Shown in pieces: positions 48,001 through 58,829 of a DNA stretch of 64,000 nucleotides; positions within the stretch are counted from its first letter, which is position 1, and the number at the start of each line of letters is the position of its first letter. Source of the DNA: Myxocyprinus asiaticus (lineage: Eukaryota > Chordata > Actinopteri > Cypriniformes > Catostomidae); the NCBI RefSeq assembly GCF_019703515.2, contig NC_059372.1, forward strand, positions 15,146,492 to 15,210,491, given 5' to 3'. The notes beneath the pieces were generated by a model that saw only the letters and a list, made by a program, of their open reading frames with translations, was not told the origin of the DNA and made no database searches. Both the position numbers and the translations under genes were made by a program.

Positions 48001-48974
48001 TACACGACCATTCGTCCCCGACTCAGGCCATGTGTACACCTGGTATTATAATACTACTAATTTAAATTTGATAATCCCCCTATTGGCCTGAAAGTAACAA
48101 GTTACCAAATAAATGCCATCGTAACCAAACACTATTACAAATAAAAATGTTTACATTTGTATTATTTGTGTTTTCATGATCAATCATTGCTGTGGCTTCT
48201 GAAAATGAGAGTGCTCTTGAGTCACAGCGTGCCCATCCCAAGAAACTGGCCCCTTAGATTGTAGATGATAAGCAAATTTATATCAGGTTGGCAGAGGTGA
48301 GATGGAGTTCCCAAGTGGCATAAAATTAAAATAACATGCAAACATGACCTGGGAAATGGATCATAAACTAGCTGGGATGGCTCGAGTGGGATTCAATAAT
48401 GTCTTTTGACCCTTCCCTGTGCATTATGCTGTCCATTTCTCTTTTGCACTAAGATCAAGTGTCAAATAATTTAATAGAATAACATTTAGACCAGCAGAGG
48501 GCAATGTTTAATCACGCTTTCCTTTGCAGTTGTCACAAGTTTAAAACCCAGTTGAATCCTCTACCAATGGATTCCCTCTACATATAACAGTGTTTCTTAT
48601 TAAAATGTGTTATTTAAAAATGCTAATATCATTGCTAAGATAATAATAATTCATTTTTAGCTATTTATTTTCATTAAATCTAAGTGTGGCTTACTGAAAG
48701 ACTTGTGGTCTTATGTCAAAGAGATAGGATTGTCTGTCCCACTTTTCAAATCTTTCCTACACCTGTATTTGTGCTATAGCATTATTACATAATGCACAGA
48801 AAGATCAGAACCCTTGACATTTCACAATAACTGAGAAAGGTTTTAGTTAAGAATGCAGTTTGACAATGACAGTGTTCACATTGAGAGCATTGAGTTGTGT
48901 TGTGACTTTAGTTTTGTTTTGGTTTACAGATCTTCCATCACACCAGACACAGCCAGGGACGCATTTACCTTTGA
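40507..48974 (+). CDS. mtfr2: Mitochondrial fission regulator 2 (MTFR2/FAM54A-like), middle exon missing
   Basis: Exons in order: 40507-40578, 40732-40836, 41848-41972, 42250-42467, 43638-43762, 45022-45205 and 48930-48974. The first four join cleanly into [11 protein letters not shown]...[27 protein letters not shown], a [14 protein letters not shown] block and the coiled coil [19 protein letters not shown]. Exons 6-7 give [46 protein letters not shown] and a short tail ending IYL. The FGVP start, SPGG and PFSSP motifs favour MTFR2 over MTFR1. Exon 5 is proline-rich ([14 protein letters not shown]) but runs into TAA at 43760 without a donor. The exon coding the conserved MLDVLKDMNKVKLRAIER-type block was not found, and exon 6 needs a phase-2 partner that is absent. 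The gene either makes a short protein of about 215 aa (AATAAA at 43993) or is decaying. The family promotes mitochondrial fission and respiration. Confidence 0.85.
41022..41654. repeat. TTAA hairpin MITE (mtfr2 intron 2)
   Basis: Intact: TTAA at 41018-41021 and 41655-41658; agggatagttcacccgaaca to gggtgaactatccct, with inverted arms meeting near 41330-41360. Confidence 0.9.
42853..43450. repeat. TTAA MITE, aggaatattcc family (mtfr2 intron 4)
   Basis: Intact: TTAA at 42849-42852 and 43451-43454; aggaatattccaggctcaag to cccggaatattcct, with inverted arms (gacagcatttgtagcataat and inverse). Confidence 0.9.
43993..43998 (+). terminator. AATAAA that could end a short mtfr2 transcript
   Basis: Canonical hexamer about 230 bp after the stop codon in exon 5. 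It would support a short mRNA ending there; use is unproven. Confidence 0.3.
44058..44685. repeat. TTAA hairpin MITE between mtfr2 exons 5 and 6
   Basis: Left TTAA at 44054-44057, then agggatagttcacccaaaaa. The right arm runs to gagagttttcatttttaatc, where the last gggtgaact block and TTAA are lost. It sits where the missing mtfr2 exon would be expected. Confidence 0.85.
44866..44892. repeat. Tc1-type terminal fragment
   Basis: gtggccagacttttgactgg matches the terminal sequence type seen at 30600-30627. Confidence 0.5.
44960..45010. repeat. (TG)n(CG)n microsatellite abutting the mtfr2 exon 6 acceptor
   Basis: A (TG)n run passes into cgcgcgcgtgcg and ends about 12 bp before the acceptor at 45020-45021, replacing the usual pyrimidine tract. 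Confidence 0.95.
45379..46797 (-). mobile_element. Tc1-like transposon, inactive (mtfr2 intron 6)
   Basis: The ends are cagttgtgctcaaaagtttg and, inverted, caaatttttgagcacaacag, with TA at 46798-46799; the left TA is mutated to TG. About 1.4 kb, so near full length for a Tc1-like element. Confidence 0.92.
45598..46409 (-). pseudogene. Tc1-like transposase, frameshifted
   Basis: The N-terminal half (46409 to about 46000) has intact paired helix-turn-helix features: [39 protein letters not shown] and the GRPRK hook. The catalytic half continues in other frames: [30 protein letters not shown], then [19 protein letters not shown], then [10 protein letters not shown]. The usual DPNPIE-type third catalytic motif is altered to LNIIKPL, and at least two frameshifts separate the blocks. 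It belongs to the IS630-Tc1-mariner DDE family and cannot be active. Confidence 0.92.
47752..48052. repeat. Inverted repeat pair, likely a decayed MITE
   Basis: 47752-47810 (ttaataccaggtgtacacat, ggcctgagtcggggacgaat, then gtagttgatacact) recurs inverted at 47990-48052 with very few differences. The roughly 180-bp spacer is unrelated sequence. Confidence 0.8.
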
Positions 48975-49506
48975 CCCTTGACCTTAAAGTCTACCAGGAA
49001 CAAAGTTGTGTCATGGACTAATAACATATTTCTTTTTCTATGTTGGTTGCACTGTTTCTCTTTCCTTCCCCCTTTTCTCTCTAAATTTATAACATGGGCT
49101 TCCATCAGAGTACACTGTGCATGTTTTGGAGCAATGATGATTTTTATGCAGGCATCATTTTTGTACATGCTGATTTTTATTTTTTTATTTGTAAATATTC
49201 TACACAAAGGACTTGTTAATTGTGAATGTAAATGGCTAAATAGCAATGCAATTATGAGCAATCCAGTTACTTTCAAAATATGATTTACAGATGGCTGAAC
49301 TATGCAATTCCTTTAACTTTGTTTTGTTTTTATAAACTGATGTCTTTAAATGAATGTTGATACCTAGTTGTACTAACGAAGGTTCTCTAAACAACTTCAA
49401 TGTTTAAGTTCAGAAAAATGGTACCTGTTCTGCTCTTAATTTATGAATCCATTTTTCTGCTGTACTTTCATCCTCTCCTACAAAGTGCAGTTTTGCTCTC
49501 AAAGGC

Positions 49507-49512
49507 AATAAA
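49507..49512 (+). terminator. Putative poly(A) signal of mtfr2
   Basis: AATAAA 530 bp after the stop in the last exon, the first clear hexamer downstream. Confidence 0.45.
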
Positions 49513-49591
49513 CAAGCTCTAAGCTTTTGAAATGTATTTTTTCTACCCCCTTTAAAAGTGTGTACAGCTACATCAACATTATTACTATTAA

Positions 49592-50252
49592 AGAGTTATT
49601 TCAGCAAAAAAAAAAAAAAAAAAAATCTCTCATTTACTCACCTTCATGCAATCCCAGATGTGTATGACTTTCTTCTGCAGAACACAAATGTAGATTTTTA
49701 GAAGAATATCTCAGCCCTGTAGGCCCATTCAGTGCAAGTGAATGGTGACCGAAATTTTGAAGCTCCAAAAAGCACATAAAGGCAGAATAAACGTTATCCA
49801 TAAGACTCCTTTCTTCTGAAGCAATCCAGTTGGTTTTGGGTGAGAACAGACCAACATTTCACTCCTTTTTTTCATTGTACGTCTTAACAGCAGTCTCCTT
49901 GGCAATCATGATTTCAAGCTCGATCACTTCCTACAGCGCCATCTAGCGTTCTGCGCATGCATCAAGCACTAAGAAGTGTAATTGAGCTTGAAATCATGAT
50001 TGAGCCTAGATACTGCAGTTGTGAAAAAGGATTTATATTTTGGAGCGCTTCAGAAGACATGGATTAAAATCACTGGAGTTGTATGGATTACTTTTATTCT
50101 GACTTTATCTCCTTTTGGAGCTTCAAAGGCCTGATCACCATTCACTTGCATTGCGTTTGTGTTCAGCAGAAAAAAGAAAGTCATACACATCTGGGAAGGC
50201 ATGAGGATGAGTAAATGATGAGAGTATTTTCATTTTTGGGTGAACTATCCCT
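49592..50252. repeat. TTAA hairpin MITE
   Basis: TTAA at 49588-49591 and 50253-50256; agagttatttcagcaaaaaa to gggtgaactatccct. The centre carries atcatgatttcaagctcgat and its inverse. Confidence 0.85.
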
Positions 50253-50329
50253 TTAACCTTGAAGCATGTAAGTAAATACAAAACTAAATGCGTAAGTAAT
50301 ATTTTTAGTAATTTTGTTGCAATTATTAC

Positions 50330-50578
50330 GGAATAGTTCACCCAAATGTGAAAATGTAATAATTTACTTGCCTGACTCTTTAACGCAACAAAAGGAATTT
50401 TAGAGACTGACAATCTGAGTAACCATTCTTTTTCATTGCATCTTTCCATACAGTGAAAGTTAATGGTGACATCTCCTTTTGTGTTTCACAGAATAAAGAA
50501 TGCCATGTGGGTTTGGAACAATATGAGTGTGAGTAAATGAAGACAGAATAAAAACATTTTCTGTGATCTAACCCTTTA
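50330..50578. repeat. TTAA-type MITE, diverged
   Basis: ggaatagttcacccaaatgtg to tgatctaaccctttaaaa, with inverted arms around ttctttttcattgcatct. Confidence 0.65.
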
Positions 50579-50787
50579 AAAATGGATGGAGAATGAGCTA
50601 CCTGGTCACATACATAAGCACACTTTATAAAAGACACGGACCTATAACATATGCAAGAAAAGTGTTTATACTATTGTTGTCTGGCCAAGTGTGTGTGTGT
50701 GTGGGTGGATGCTTATTTGATGGAATAATTGCAGTGTGTTGCATATGTTTGTTGTGTCTGTAAACCACATCCTTCCAATCACTAAAG

Positions 50788-50891
50788 GTTATCATGGAGA
50801 GGATATGCTGGTCTACCGAGACAGGAAATGGTTACACGCTGAAAATCTGATTGATCAGTTGCTTCCGTCAGTCATGTTGATGTTGGTCTGA
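50788..50891 (+). other. Orphan exon-like open stretch A
   Basis: After a possible acceptor (tccaatcactaaag) a 33-codon frame reads YHGEDMLVYRDRKWLHAENL and continues to a TGA. The composition is soluble and protein-like, and GC is higher than in its flanks. No upstream partner exon was found. It could be a terminal exon of an unlisted gene, an alternative mtfr2 ending (its phase fits exon 4), or chance. Confidence 0.25.
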
Positions 50892-51324
50892 CAGGAGGGT
50901 GTACAGAGTGGAATTTTGCACTGTAAAGTCTCACCCCCACTGCTATATCTGGCATAGGATTTCTATTTTTGTTTATCTTCGAAAATGCACCTGTTCTAAT
51001 GAGAAACTTTTGGACTACATTTAATGCCACGCCCCCTTTCCATAACGCAAATACATTGTTCCACAAGTTGGCGAAGAATTTGGCAAGAGAATGTTGAAGC
51101 TGCTATAAGCGTGTTGTTGTAGTTGTTGTTTTAAATATCACACACAAATAAAAATAACTCTTGTCTTTATTACAGTACTAGGCTCTGTAAATGGCCAAAA
51201 AAAAAAAAAAAGAATCAGGCCTGCACTTTTGGCTGACATATAGATTTTGTTTGGTGCCACTAGTGGTACAAAAATTTATTACAGCAGATCTGGGTGACAT
51301 ATTCATAGTCAAGAGCTTATTTAA

Positions 51325-51907
51325 AGGAATAGTTCACCCATTTACTCAGACATGTATGACTTTCATTCTTCTGCAGAACACAAACAAAGATTTTTCTCAG
51401 CTCTGTAGGTCTACACAATGCAAGTGAATGGTGGCCAGACATTTGAAGCTCCAAAAAGTATATAAAAGCAGCATAAAAGTAATCCATACAACTCCAGTGG
51501 TGTAACCAAGCTTGATTACACCTCCTAGTGCTTTGGGAGATTGCGCTAGGAAGTGTAATCGAGCTTAAAATTATGATTAGCAAGGAGACTGCAGATGTCA
51601 AGATTTATAGTGAAAAATGAGTTGCATTTTTGTCTGTTCTCACCCAAAACCGATTGAATCGCTTAAAAAGACATGGATTAAATCACTGGAGTTTTATGGA
51701 TTACATTTGTGTTGCCTTTATGTGCTTTTTGGAGCTTTAAAGTTTTGGTCACCATTCACTTGCATTGAATGGACCTACAGAGCTGAGATATTCTTCTGAA
51801 AATCTTCATTTGTGTGTTCTGCAAAAGAAAGAAAGTCATACATGACTGAGATGGCATGAGGGTTAATAATTGACGAGAGATTTTTCATTTTGGGGCGAAC
51901 TATTCCT
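51325..51907. repeat. TTAA hairpin MITE
   Basis: TTAA at 51321-51324; aggaatagttcacccattta to gggcgaactattcct. The right TTAA is mutated to tttac. Confidence 0.82.
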
Positions 51908-53499
51908 TTACGTTTATAATTAGTATTTTATCAGCTGGAGTTGACTAAATTGATGTAGGTGCTTAAGTCTGTTTAAACGTCTTTAGGAAACGATAGTGAT
52001 GTCACAAATGAATCGTTCTTTTGAAATGATTCTTTCTTTAATAAATTGATAGAACCGATTTGCAAAGCTTTGGTAGATCACCCAACTGTAAGGGATGGCT
52101 TTGCTTAGGAACTGTGAGATGGGAACAGTGTTGTTAACCAAATGGAAATAATCAATACTATTAATAACTAACATATTAATACACTGAAGTGTTCTTAACA
52201 ATGCTGTTAACAGTAATGTTGAAATGATAAACGTTTAACACAACCTATATAAAGTAATTGTGAAAATAATGTGACAAACAGAAAACGGAAGTTAAAATGC
52301 CGGGCGGGAACTACTGAGAACACTTTTGATTGATGACTCGGTTGTGAATCTTTTTAGAACCGTTTATATGAACTGAACCGTCCGAAACGAACCGATTCGC
52401 GTAAATGAATAGGACTTCTCAAGACAAGTAAACGAGAGTGACCTTTCTGAGCAAAATGAGTTAAAACACCACTAGAGGGCGCTTAAGGTATAAGGAAGGT
52501 CCACGTGCCATTAGAAATACTCCTTAGACTGGTGATAAAGATATCTAACTGATGAACTATGGCACTTTCCAAAGAAACTGAAAAAGAGCTGCAGTGCAAA
52601 GATGCGATAAGAGTGGAAAAATAAAACGATGGTGAGGCCATGCAAGTTCATGAGTTTGAATTTGCATACTTGTATGAACTAATTTGCAATGCAAAGTCAA
52701 GCCAAAGATTTAAAGGAACACTGTAAAGTCATTGGCTTCTCATTTGGTCACGTGACACACTCTTTGTTCACGTTTCTGAACATTTACCTATTTACCTGGG
52801 AGTACAATTCCTCTTAGGGGGTTCCTTCATATCTATTTGCAGATTTGTTTTGAGAGCATGTGTGTAGACAATCTCACTAGAGGTGTTTTGTGTGTTTGAA
52901 AAGCAGGTGGAGACAATACTACTGACAGGAGGCTAAACAACCGAAGGTCAGGGGTCACAACACAATAAAGCACTTGAACCCGTAACTTGAAGTAAACACA
53001 TTTAATATTTTTTTCTCTGTATTTGTGAACCAACGGTAAATATAATATTGCCATGACGTTAACATCAGTTTCAAGTGCACTTTGACTTTTATTGTTATAT
53101 AAGTTGAGTTCAGATAATATGCAAGTTTTAGCAGGAGGTGCAAATTAAATGTTTAAATTCACTGGACATAATCTGTTTTTATGTGTGCATGTTACACAAG
53201 AAATATTTACACCCCACACAAAGCCGCGTAAGGCCCATTGTGACTGGTGTGACCACATCTATATTGACGTTTGTCAGGACTACAACCGCATTATTATTGC
53301 ATTTCTTCAGAATTAAAAATAATACAATTATTTTTTGCTTTCGCAAAATGTGTTGTTTTTCTTGTACAAGTGTTATGTGTGTGTGTGTAACCTCTGTTCT
53401 GGCTTAGAGTTGGTACTTTCCCAGTGAGAGTCACTTGAGTTTGTAAATGAGTAAGCCAGCGATTCTGGGAAGGAAAGGGTTAATTTTTCACTACCCCCA

Positions 53500-53502
<3 letters not shown>

Positions 53503-53528
<26 letters not shown>
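53503..53528. repeat. (TC)n microsatellite
   Basis: Run of ctctct followed by degenerate pyrimidine-rich sequence to about 53590. Confidence 0.95.
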
Positions 53529-53530
<2 letters not shown>

Positions 53531-54458
53531 CCCTCCATCTTCCCTCTCTCTTTCTTCCTGTCACCGTCTCCTCTTATCTCTTCCTACTCTCCTTCATTAC
53601 TCGTTTCATTACTGTGTAAGTTGCTTCATTTGACCAACTAATTTGGTCCGGTTGAGGGCCGGATTGAAAACATCACCTTATGTGGGACAGTTTTTTATTT
53701 ATTTGTTGAACCTTGGTGTACCCATTCAGACAACACATACTCTTCTGGAGCTAAGAAAAGTAAGTAAATAAATAAATAAATAAATAAAGCTTAAATAAAC
53801 CCGTATGACTTACTTTCTTCTGTGAAACACAAAAGGAGGAATTTTTACGACTTTGCTGGTCACCCTTTTCCATGCAAATACAATGAAGCTTTCATGCTTC
53901 CAAAATGATGCAAAAGCACCATAACAATATCATAAAAGTGGTCCAAATGACTGGTGCACTATATTGCAAATCTTCGGAAGCTAAAGATAGCTTTTTGTGA
54001 GAAACAGAACAAAATGTAAGTTATTATTCTGAAAAACCTTGACATCAACCCTAGGTCTCCTCTATGCACTTAGATTTGCAGCAGTTAACAAAAGGGAGAT
54101 ATTATCATTGAATGATGACTTAAATTTCAGCCCATTTTTTTAGCATAATAATCTTTCTGATGTTTTTAATTTTTTACCATTTAAATCATCCCATGGGCTG
54201 GATTTGACTCAGTCATGGGCTATATGGCCTGTGGGCTATGACTGTGACACCCCTGATGTAGACATTTATACTACTCAAACTATGAAATTCATCATGCATA
54301 TAGAATCCTCTGACAAATACACACATTTTATTATGTGTGTGTTTGAATACTACCTTTATGCTTTTCACAATCTCATGTATTTTTTATTAGCCCCCATAAA
54401 CAGAGGGAATGCACACCTGTCTCTCACCTGTTCTTATTGCAATCGTAAACATTACAAA

Positions 54459-54461
54459 TAG

Positions 54462-54496
<35 letters not shown>

Positions 54497-54497
54497 G
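54459..54497. repeat. (TG)n(AG)n microsatellite
   Basis: A tgtgtg run passing into agagag. Confidence 0.95.
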
Positions 54498-55519
54498 CCG
54501 CTTCGTGTCATGAGTCAGCTGCTGTTTGTGTGTACGAGTGTGTATTGTAATTTTCACACAGGCAGAGAGACAATTAATAGGAAAAAAGTGTTTCAATAGG
54601 TTAAACCTGTAGGTTTAGTTGAGCTAGTTTGTCTGCTTCAATTATCGTATTTTAAGGTTTAATTGAAGTCAAATATTAGGTCACAAACAATGAGCTCTTC
54701 TTCTGTGAACACGTACTGACTCACAGTGTCTTTCTTTCTCTGTTATGAGTGAGAAGTTACCAAGATGATGAAAACATTGTGCTCGCACATTTCATGTTTT
54801 AGTTCATTTGTTACTTTTAGGTGTATGACTACATTTCTGCCATTGCAGTGAGCAGTCATATGTTTCTGGTCATATAGTGGGGTCTAAACATCAGGGGTTC
54901 AAAATCTAATTTAAGCATGGAAATGAGCAGAAATTTTTAGGAGTTTAATAAATGTAATCATGTGAAAAATTATGATTTAAAATTACCAAGAAATATTTAA
55001 GATTCTGCACTATTTCTAGGTCACTGATCAGATATGCAAATGTATGACATTGACCATGTTAACTCCTTTGTACAAAACGTCAGAGTTCTTTACTTCAATT
55101 GAAGCTCACAAGATGCTCTTTGGAATATTCTTAAATCATGTTGGAACAACATGGATCATCAGATTTTGCACAAACGTGAAATCCATGCCAGCTTGAGTGC
55201 ATGCTGTCATGAAAACAAAAGGGGCACACACTTAAAACAAATTCATGTTAATTTTTCAATTTAACCTTTTCAAATGCAAAATAGAAGGATTTCACTGTCA
55301 TATGTCATGGTCAGACAACAGTATAAGGTCTGGATTTAGTGCTTAAATTTGTGTATTTGAGACTAAGAGATTTGTTGTTTGTGTGTGGGGAATTATGAGC
55401 ACCAGGAATATTTTGCATGTTTATCAGGACTAGAATTTGTGTGAGACTTGAAGTGCATGGACTGAAATGTGTGTGTGCACATGTTGGGGAAACATAAACT
55501 TGGAGACTTCTAGCCCTGG

Positions 55520-55605
55520 ACTGACACAGGGAATATACAATGTCATTTGACTTGCAAATCTCTATGCAAATGAGCGACCTGAGTAAGGGTGTTTCAAGGA
55601 GGTGG
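55520..55605. promoter_or_regulatory. Octamer-containing module, copy 1
   Basis: It contains catttgacttgcaaatctct, then atgcaaatgag (a perfect POU octamer ATGCAAAT), gacctg and gggtgtttc. A related block lies at 56458-56550. Confidence 0.4.
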
Positions 55606-55835
55606 TCATGTGTCTGCCAGTTGTGTACGTATGTTTGGGGGTCATGCTGAGACAGAGGAAAGGTAAGTATGTATAGTCGAGAAGGCTGAGTGGGAGACAC
55701 ACATTGGAAGCGTATTGGTTGCATTTCACACATGTAGAATCACGTTGACAGTCTCTGCCCTCACTACAAGTACAGTGGTCCAAAGTGTTCTTGCAACATT
55801 ATGTTCTTACTTCCTTACCAAGAATTCCTGATGAG

Positions 55836-56150
55836 AGGTTGTTAGGTTGTTCTTTCTTTCGAACATTCTTTCTTTGGAATTTTCTTTCTTTTTTCAAACT
55901 TTCGTTCGATATTTCTTTGAACTTTCTTTTAAACTTTCAAACTTTTCAACTGTCTTTTGAACTTTCTTTTTTTTAGACTTGCTTTCTTTTGATCATTCTT
56001 TGTGAAATTTCTTTAGAACTATCAAACAAACAAACTTTCAAACTTTCTTTTGAAATTTCTTTTGCACTTTCTTACTTTCCAACTTTCAAACATACAAAAA
56101 AACTTGCTTTCGAACTTTCTCACAAACTTTCTTTTTAACTAATAAGTTTT
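55836..56150. repeat. Degenerate (gaactttctttt)n array
   Basis: About 300 bp of irregular gaactttc/aaactttc/gaacattc units separated by 3-8 pyrimidines. Confidence 0.85.
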
Positions 56151-56457
56151 TCACAAACAAATATTAAAATACAAACAAATGTGAAAATGAACACTGGTGT
56201 CTATGTGAAAGCTTCATGGCCTGGTGTAGTTAATATTTTACATTGATATATTACATTTGAATATATATATGTATTTTTGCTAAAATTCATTAACAGGTGT
56301 ATCATGTTCTCTGGAGTTTTAGAAGTTGACATTGTATGTTTTGATATGTAAATTTGATGGAGGTATCTGTGCTAAAGGCTATGTTTTAGGGGCAGTTTAA
56401 GATGTGTGTGGGAGGTAAAGTTAGCAGAGAGGGTGTGAGGGAGCCTGTCTACTGAGA

Positions 56458-56550
56458 CCCCTGGCCTTATATCAGGCAGACATTTAATTTGACTTGCAAA
56501 TGTTATGCAAATGAGGAGACCTGTGACAAGGTGTGTCTAGAAGACCATCA
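56458..56550. promoter_or_regulatory. Octamer-containing module, copy 2
   Basis: It contains atttgacttgcaaatgttat, then atgcaaatgag and gacctgtgacaaggtgtgtc, in the same order and spacing as copy 1, about 940 bp away. Confidence 0.4.
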
Positions 56551-57115
56551 AAACAATGCCAGGTGTTTTTCAGAGGGGGAAAGAGAGAGAGAGTTACATC
56601 ATAATGGGTAAAATAATGCTAAGATACTCTTATTAAAACAGTTTGCTTTAAAATGATTCATTTTTCAACCTTGTTGTGATGTAAAGTAACAAAGTAACAA
56701 ACATGATACACTACAATAAGTTAAGATAAACAGGTGCACCATAATAGAACACTTTGGTTAGAATTTGTGCATGCACATGGGCCACTTTTTTGATACTGAC
56801 AGGCATTTGCATCCTTTTTGAAGCTTGGAAGTTCCAGTCCCCTTTCAATGCAATTGTATGTAAAATAATGCCCATTCTTCAGAGTTTCTGCTTTTGTGTT
56901 CAGTAGAAGAGTTTGTAATGACATGAGTTTGAGTAAATGATTACATCATTTTATTCCTTTTTTATATCCTTTAACACAACATACCTTAAACTACAGATAT
57001 AAAGTTTTATACTGTAACTATGAATCTGTGGTTTATCCGAGTTAAGAATTCGGGCTGCAAAACCTGTCCATGGCACACTGACGGCTTATGGGAAAAATGA
57101 CTTTATTCTTCTCAG

Positions 57116-57190
57116 GCGAAACTCGATGGAGCCTGCTGCCAGAGCTTCAGGCGGGTGATTAACCTCCCGTGTTGTGATGGAGAATCCTAA
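57116..57190 (+). other. Orphan exon-like open stretch B
   Basis: After a good acceptor (tttattcttctcag) a 24-codon frame reads AKLDGACCQSFRRVINLPCC, then DGES and TAA. The Cys pairs and basic segment are protein-like and the GC content is well above the surroundings. No partner exon was identified and I do not recognise the family. Confidence 0.25.
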
Positions 57191-58829
57191 CTTCTGTCTG
57201 CTGGCAAAGCTATATATTAGTCAGATCCAGTCTATCCTGTTTGCCTCTTCTTTCCTCTATCTCTGGAATTTAGAGGAAAGAAGTAGTGGAGGAGGGGAGT
57301 GTCAGAACAGAGGAAGAGAGGCAGGGGTTGGGCTTATCCGTGTACATCAGAATGTTTCCAGGCCTGCTCTGTGCTTTAGGAGAAATTTAACCTCTGTGCA
57401 TCATGTGGTTGGTTGGTGCTACACCAACAAAAGTCCCACATTGGATTGTGCTGTATTTTCTGAATACATTTTGAATCATTATTCAACTTCTTAAAAAAAA
57501 AAAAAAACATGTAAAGCTAAGAATAAAACCTCCTGAAACCCAAGCATGACTGCTATGTGCATTTTCCATTTCCCGTTTTAATTTGTAACTAGTTACATCT
57601 AATAAACAAGCAAACATTTCAAGAGCAAATAGTTTTCCTAAAGATTTATGTCCAAAAATCAGATTGTTTATTATGCTTCCAGGAGTGTTGGTCATTCATG
57701 TTTTCGAGACGTTACAGACGTTACATCAGAAATGAGCACAATTCATTCTGATTCAAAGTAATGGCCAGCATCACCCAATCACTGCCATCCATGTTCAAAT
57801 AAAATTAAAAATTATGAATATATGTACTGATTACCGTTGTCCCATGTCTGCCAAACATTTTGGTCAGATTTTAGGACAGGAGTAAATGCACTTAGCTGCA
57901 TAGAGAGCTATAGGATGCTCCCTTGCTCCATGCTTAGTGAATGACTTAACCTCCAGTGTGCTGTCTGTCTGCACTGGTCTCAGAACAGTTCAGAATGCAC
58001 TTTATTTCCATCCTAACTCCATATAAAGCCTCTGAAAGCAAACATTTTCAGCTTTTGGATGAACCCATTGATTCTCAATGTAATAATGCACAGTAAATAT
58101 AGGAATGCATTTACTAATGTTAATGAATAGGACTATATTGTACAGTGATAACAAAATAAAATATAACAAAATCTAAATTAAAATGAAGCAAAATGACCAA
58201 CAGATGTGTTTGCTGAAAGTTTTTTCAACTTTTGAGGGAATACTGTCCCACTTTCCATGTATCTTTACATCATGTTTATCAGCGCGTTGACGCACAAAAA
58301 ATGTATGAATTTTTTAAAGCGGCATATCAAACGAAAATAGAGATGCTACTCTTTACACCCTAACAGGTTTCAATGAAAAAACTTAGAGGTTTCTTACCAG
58401 AGGCACTTTTGTTGACTCTGCACCCATAAAAGCGCTTCAAGGAAATCGACGCCATGCTGTTGTGTCACGTGACTTGTGCGCCAGAAGTTTAACCCTTAAA
58501 TGACAGTCTAGAGTCTAGACTGGGCCGCTGGGTAATCTGGGCCGGCCCGCTTCTGTGTAAGTGCCGGCCCATCTAACAAGTGATATAGGCAGCCGGCCTA
58601 CACTTTTTAGTCCCAGTCCATCCCTGGACAGTGGCATATGAAGTGTCCCATGTCTTATGGTTGGAGTTGGCATCAGTTCATCCCCTGAAGTCCATCGTAA
58701 TAGACTTAAATGGTGTCTGGCTGGCACTGGCTGTATTTAGTCATCATCACTCAGAGACACGTAGCAGTGGAGTCCGACACCAAGCAGGAATGGAGCTTGA
58801 TCTGGCCAGCTTTGGTAACCTCAGGATAT
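57191..58829. other. Intergenic stretch
   Basis: No gene recognised. Around 58320-58500 a block rich in short palindromic words may be an unrecognised repeat. Confidence 0.35.

Larger units (their letters stand above)
51911..55519. other. Intergenic stretch without a recognisable gene
   Basis: It contains a (TC)n run at about 53503-53528, a (TG)n run at about 54459-54487, and a short block at 54190-54260 (gggctatgactgtgacaccc) resembling the end of a common fish DNA element. No splice-bounded coding sequence was seen. Confidence 0.4.
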
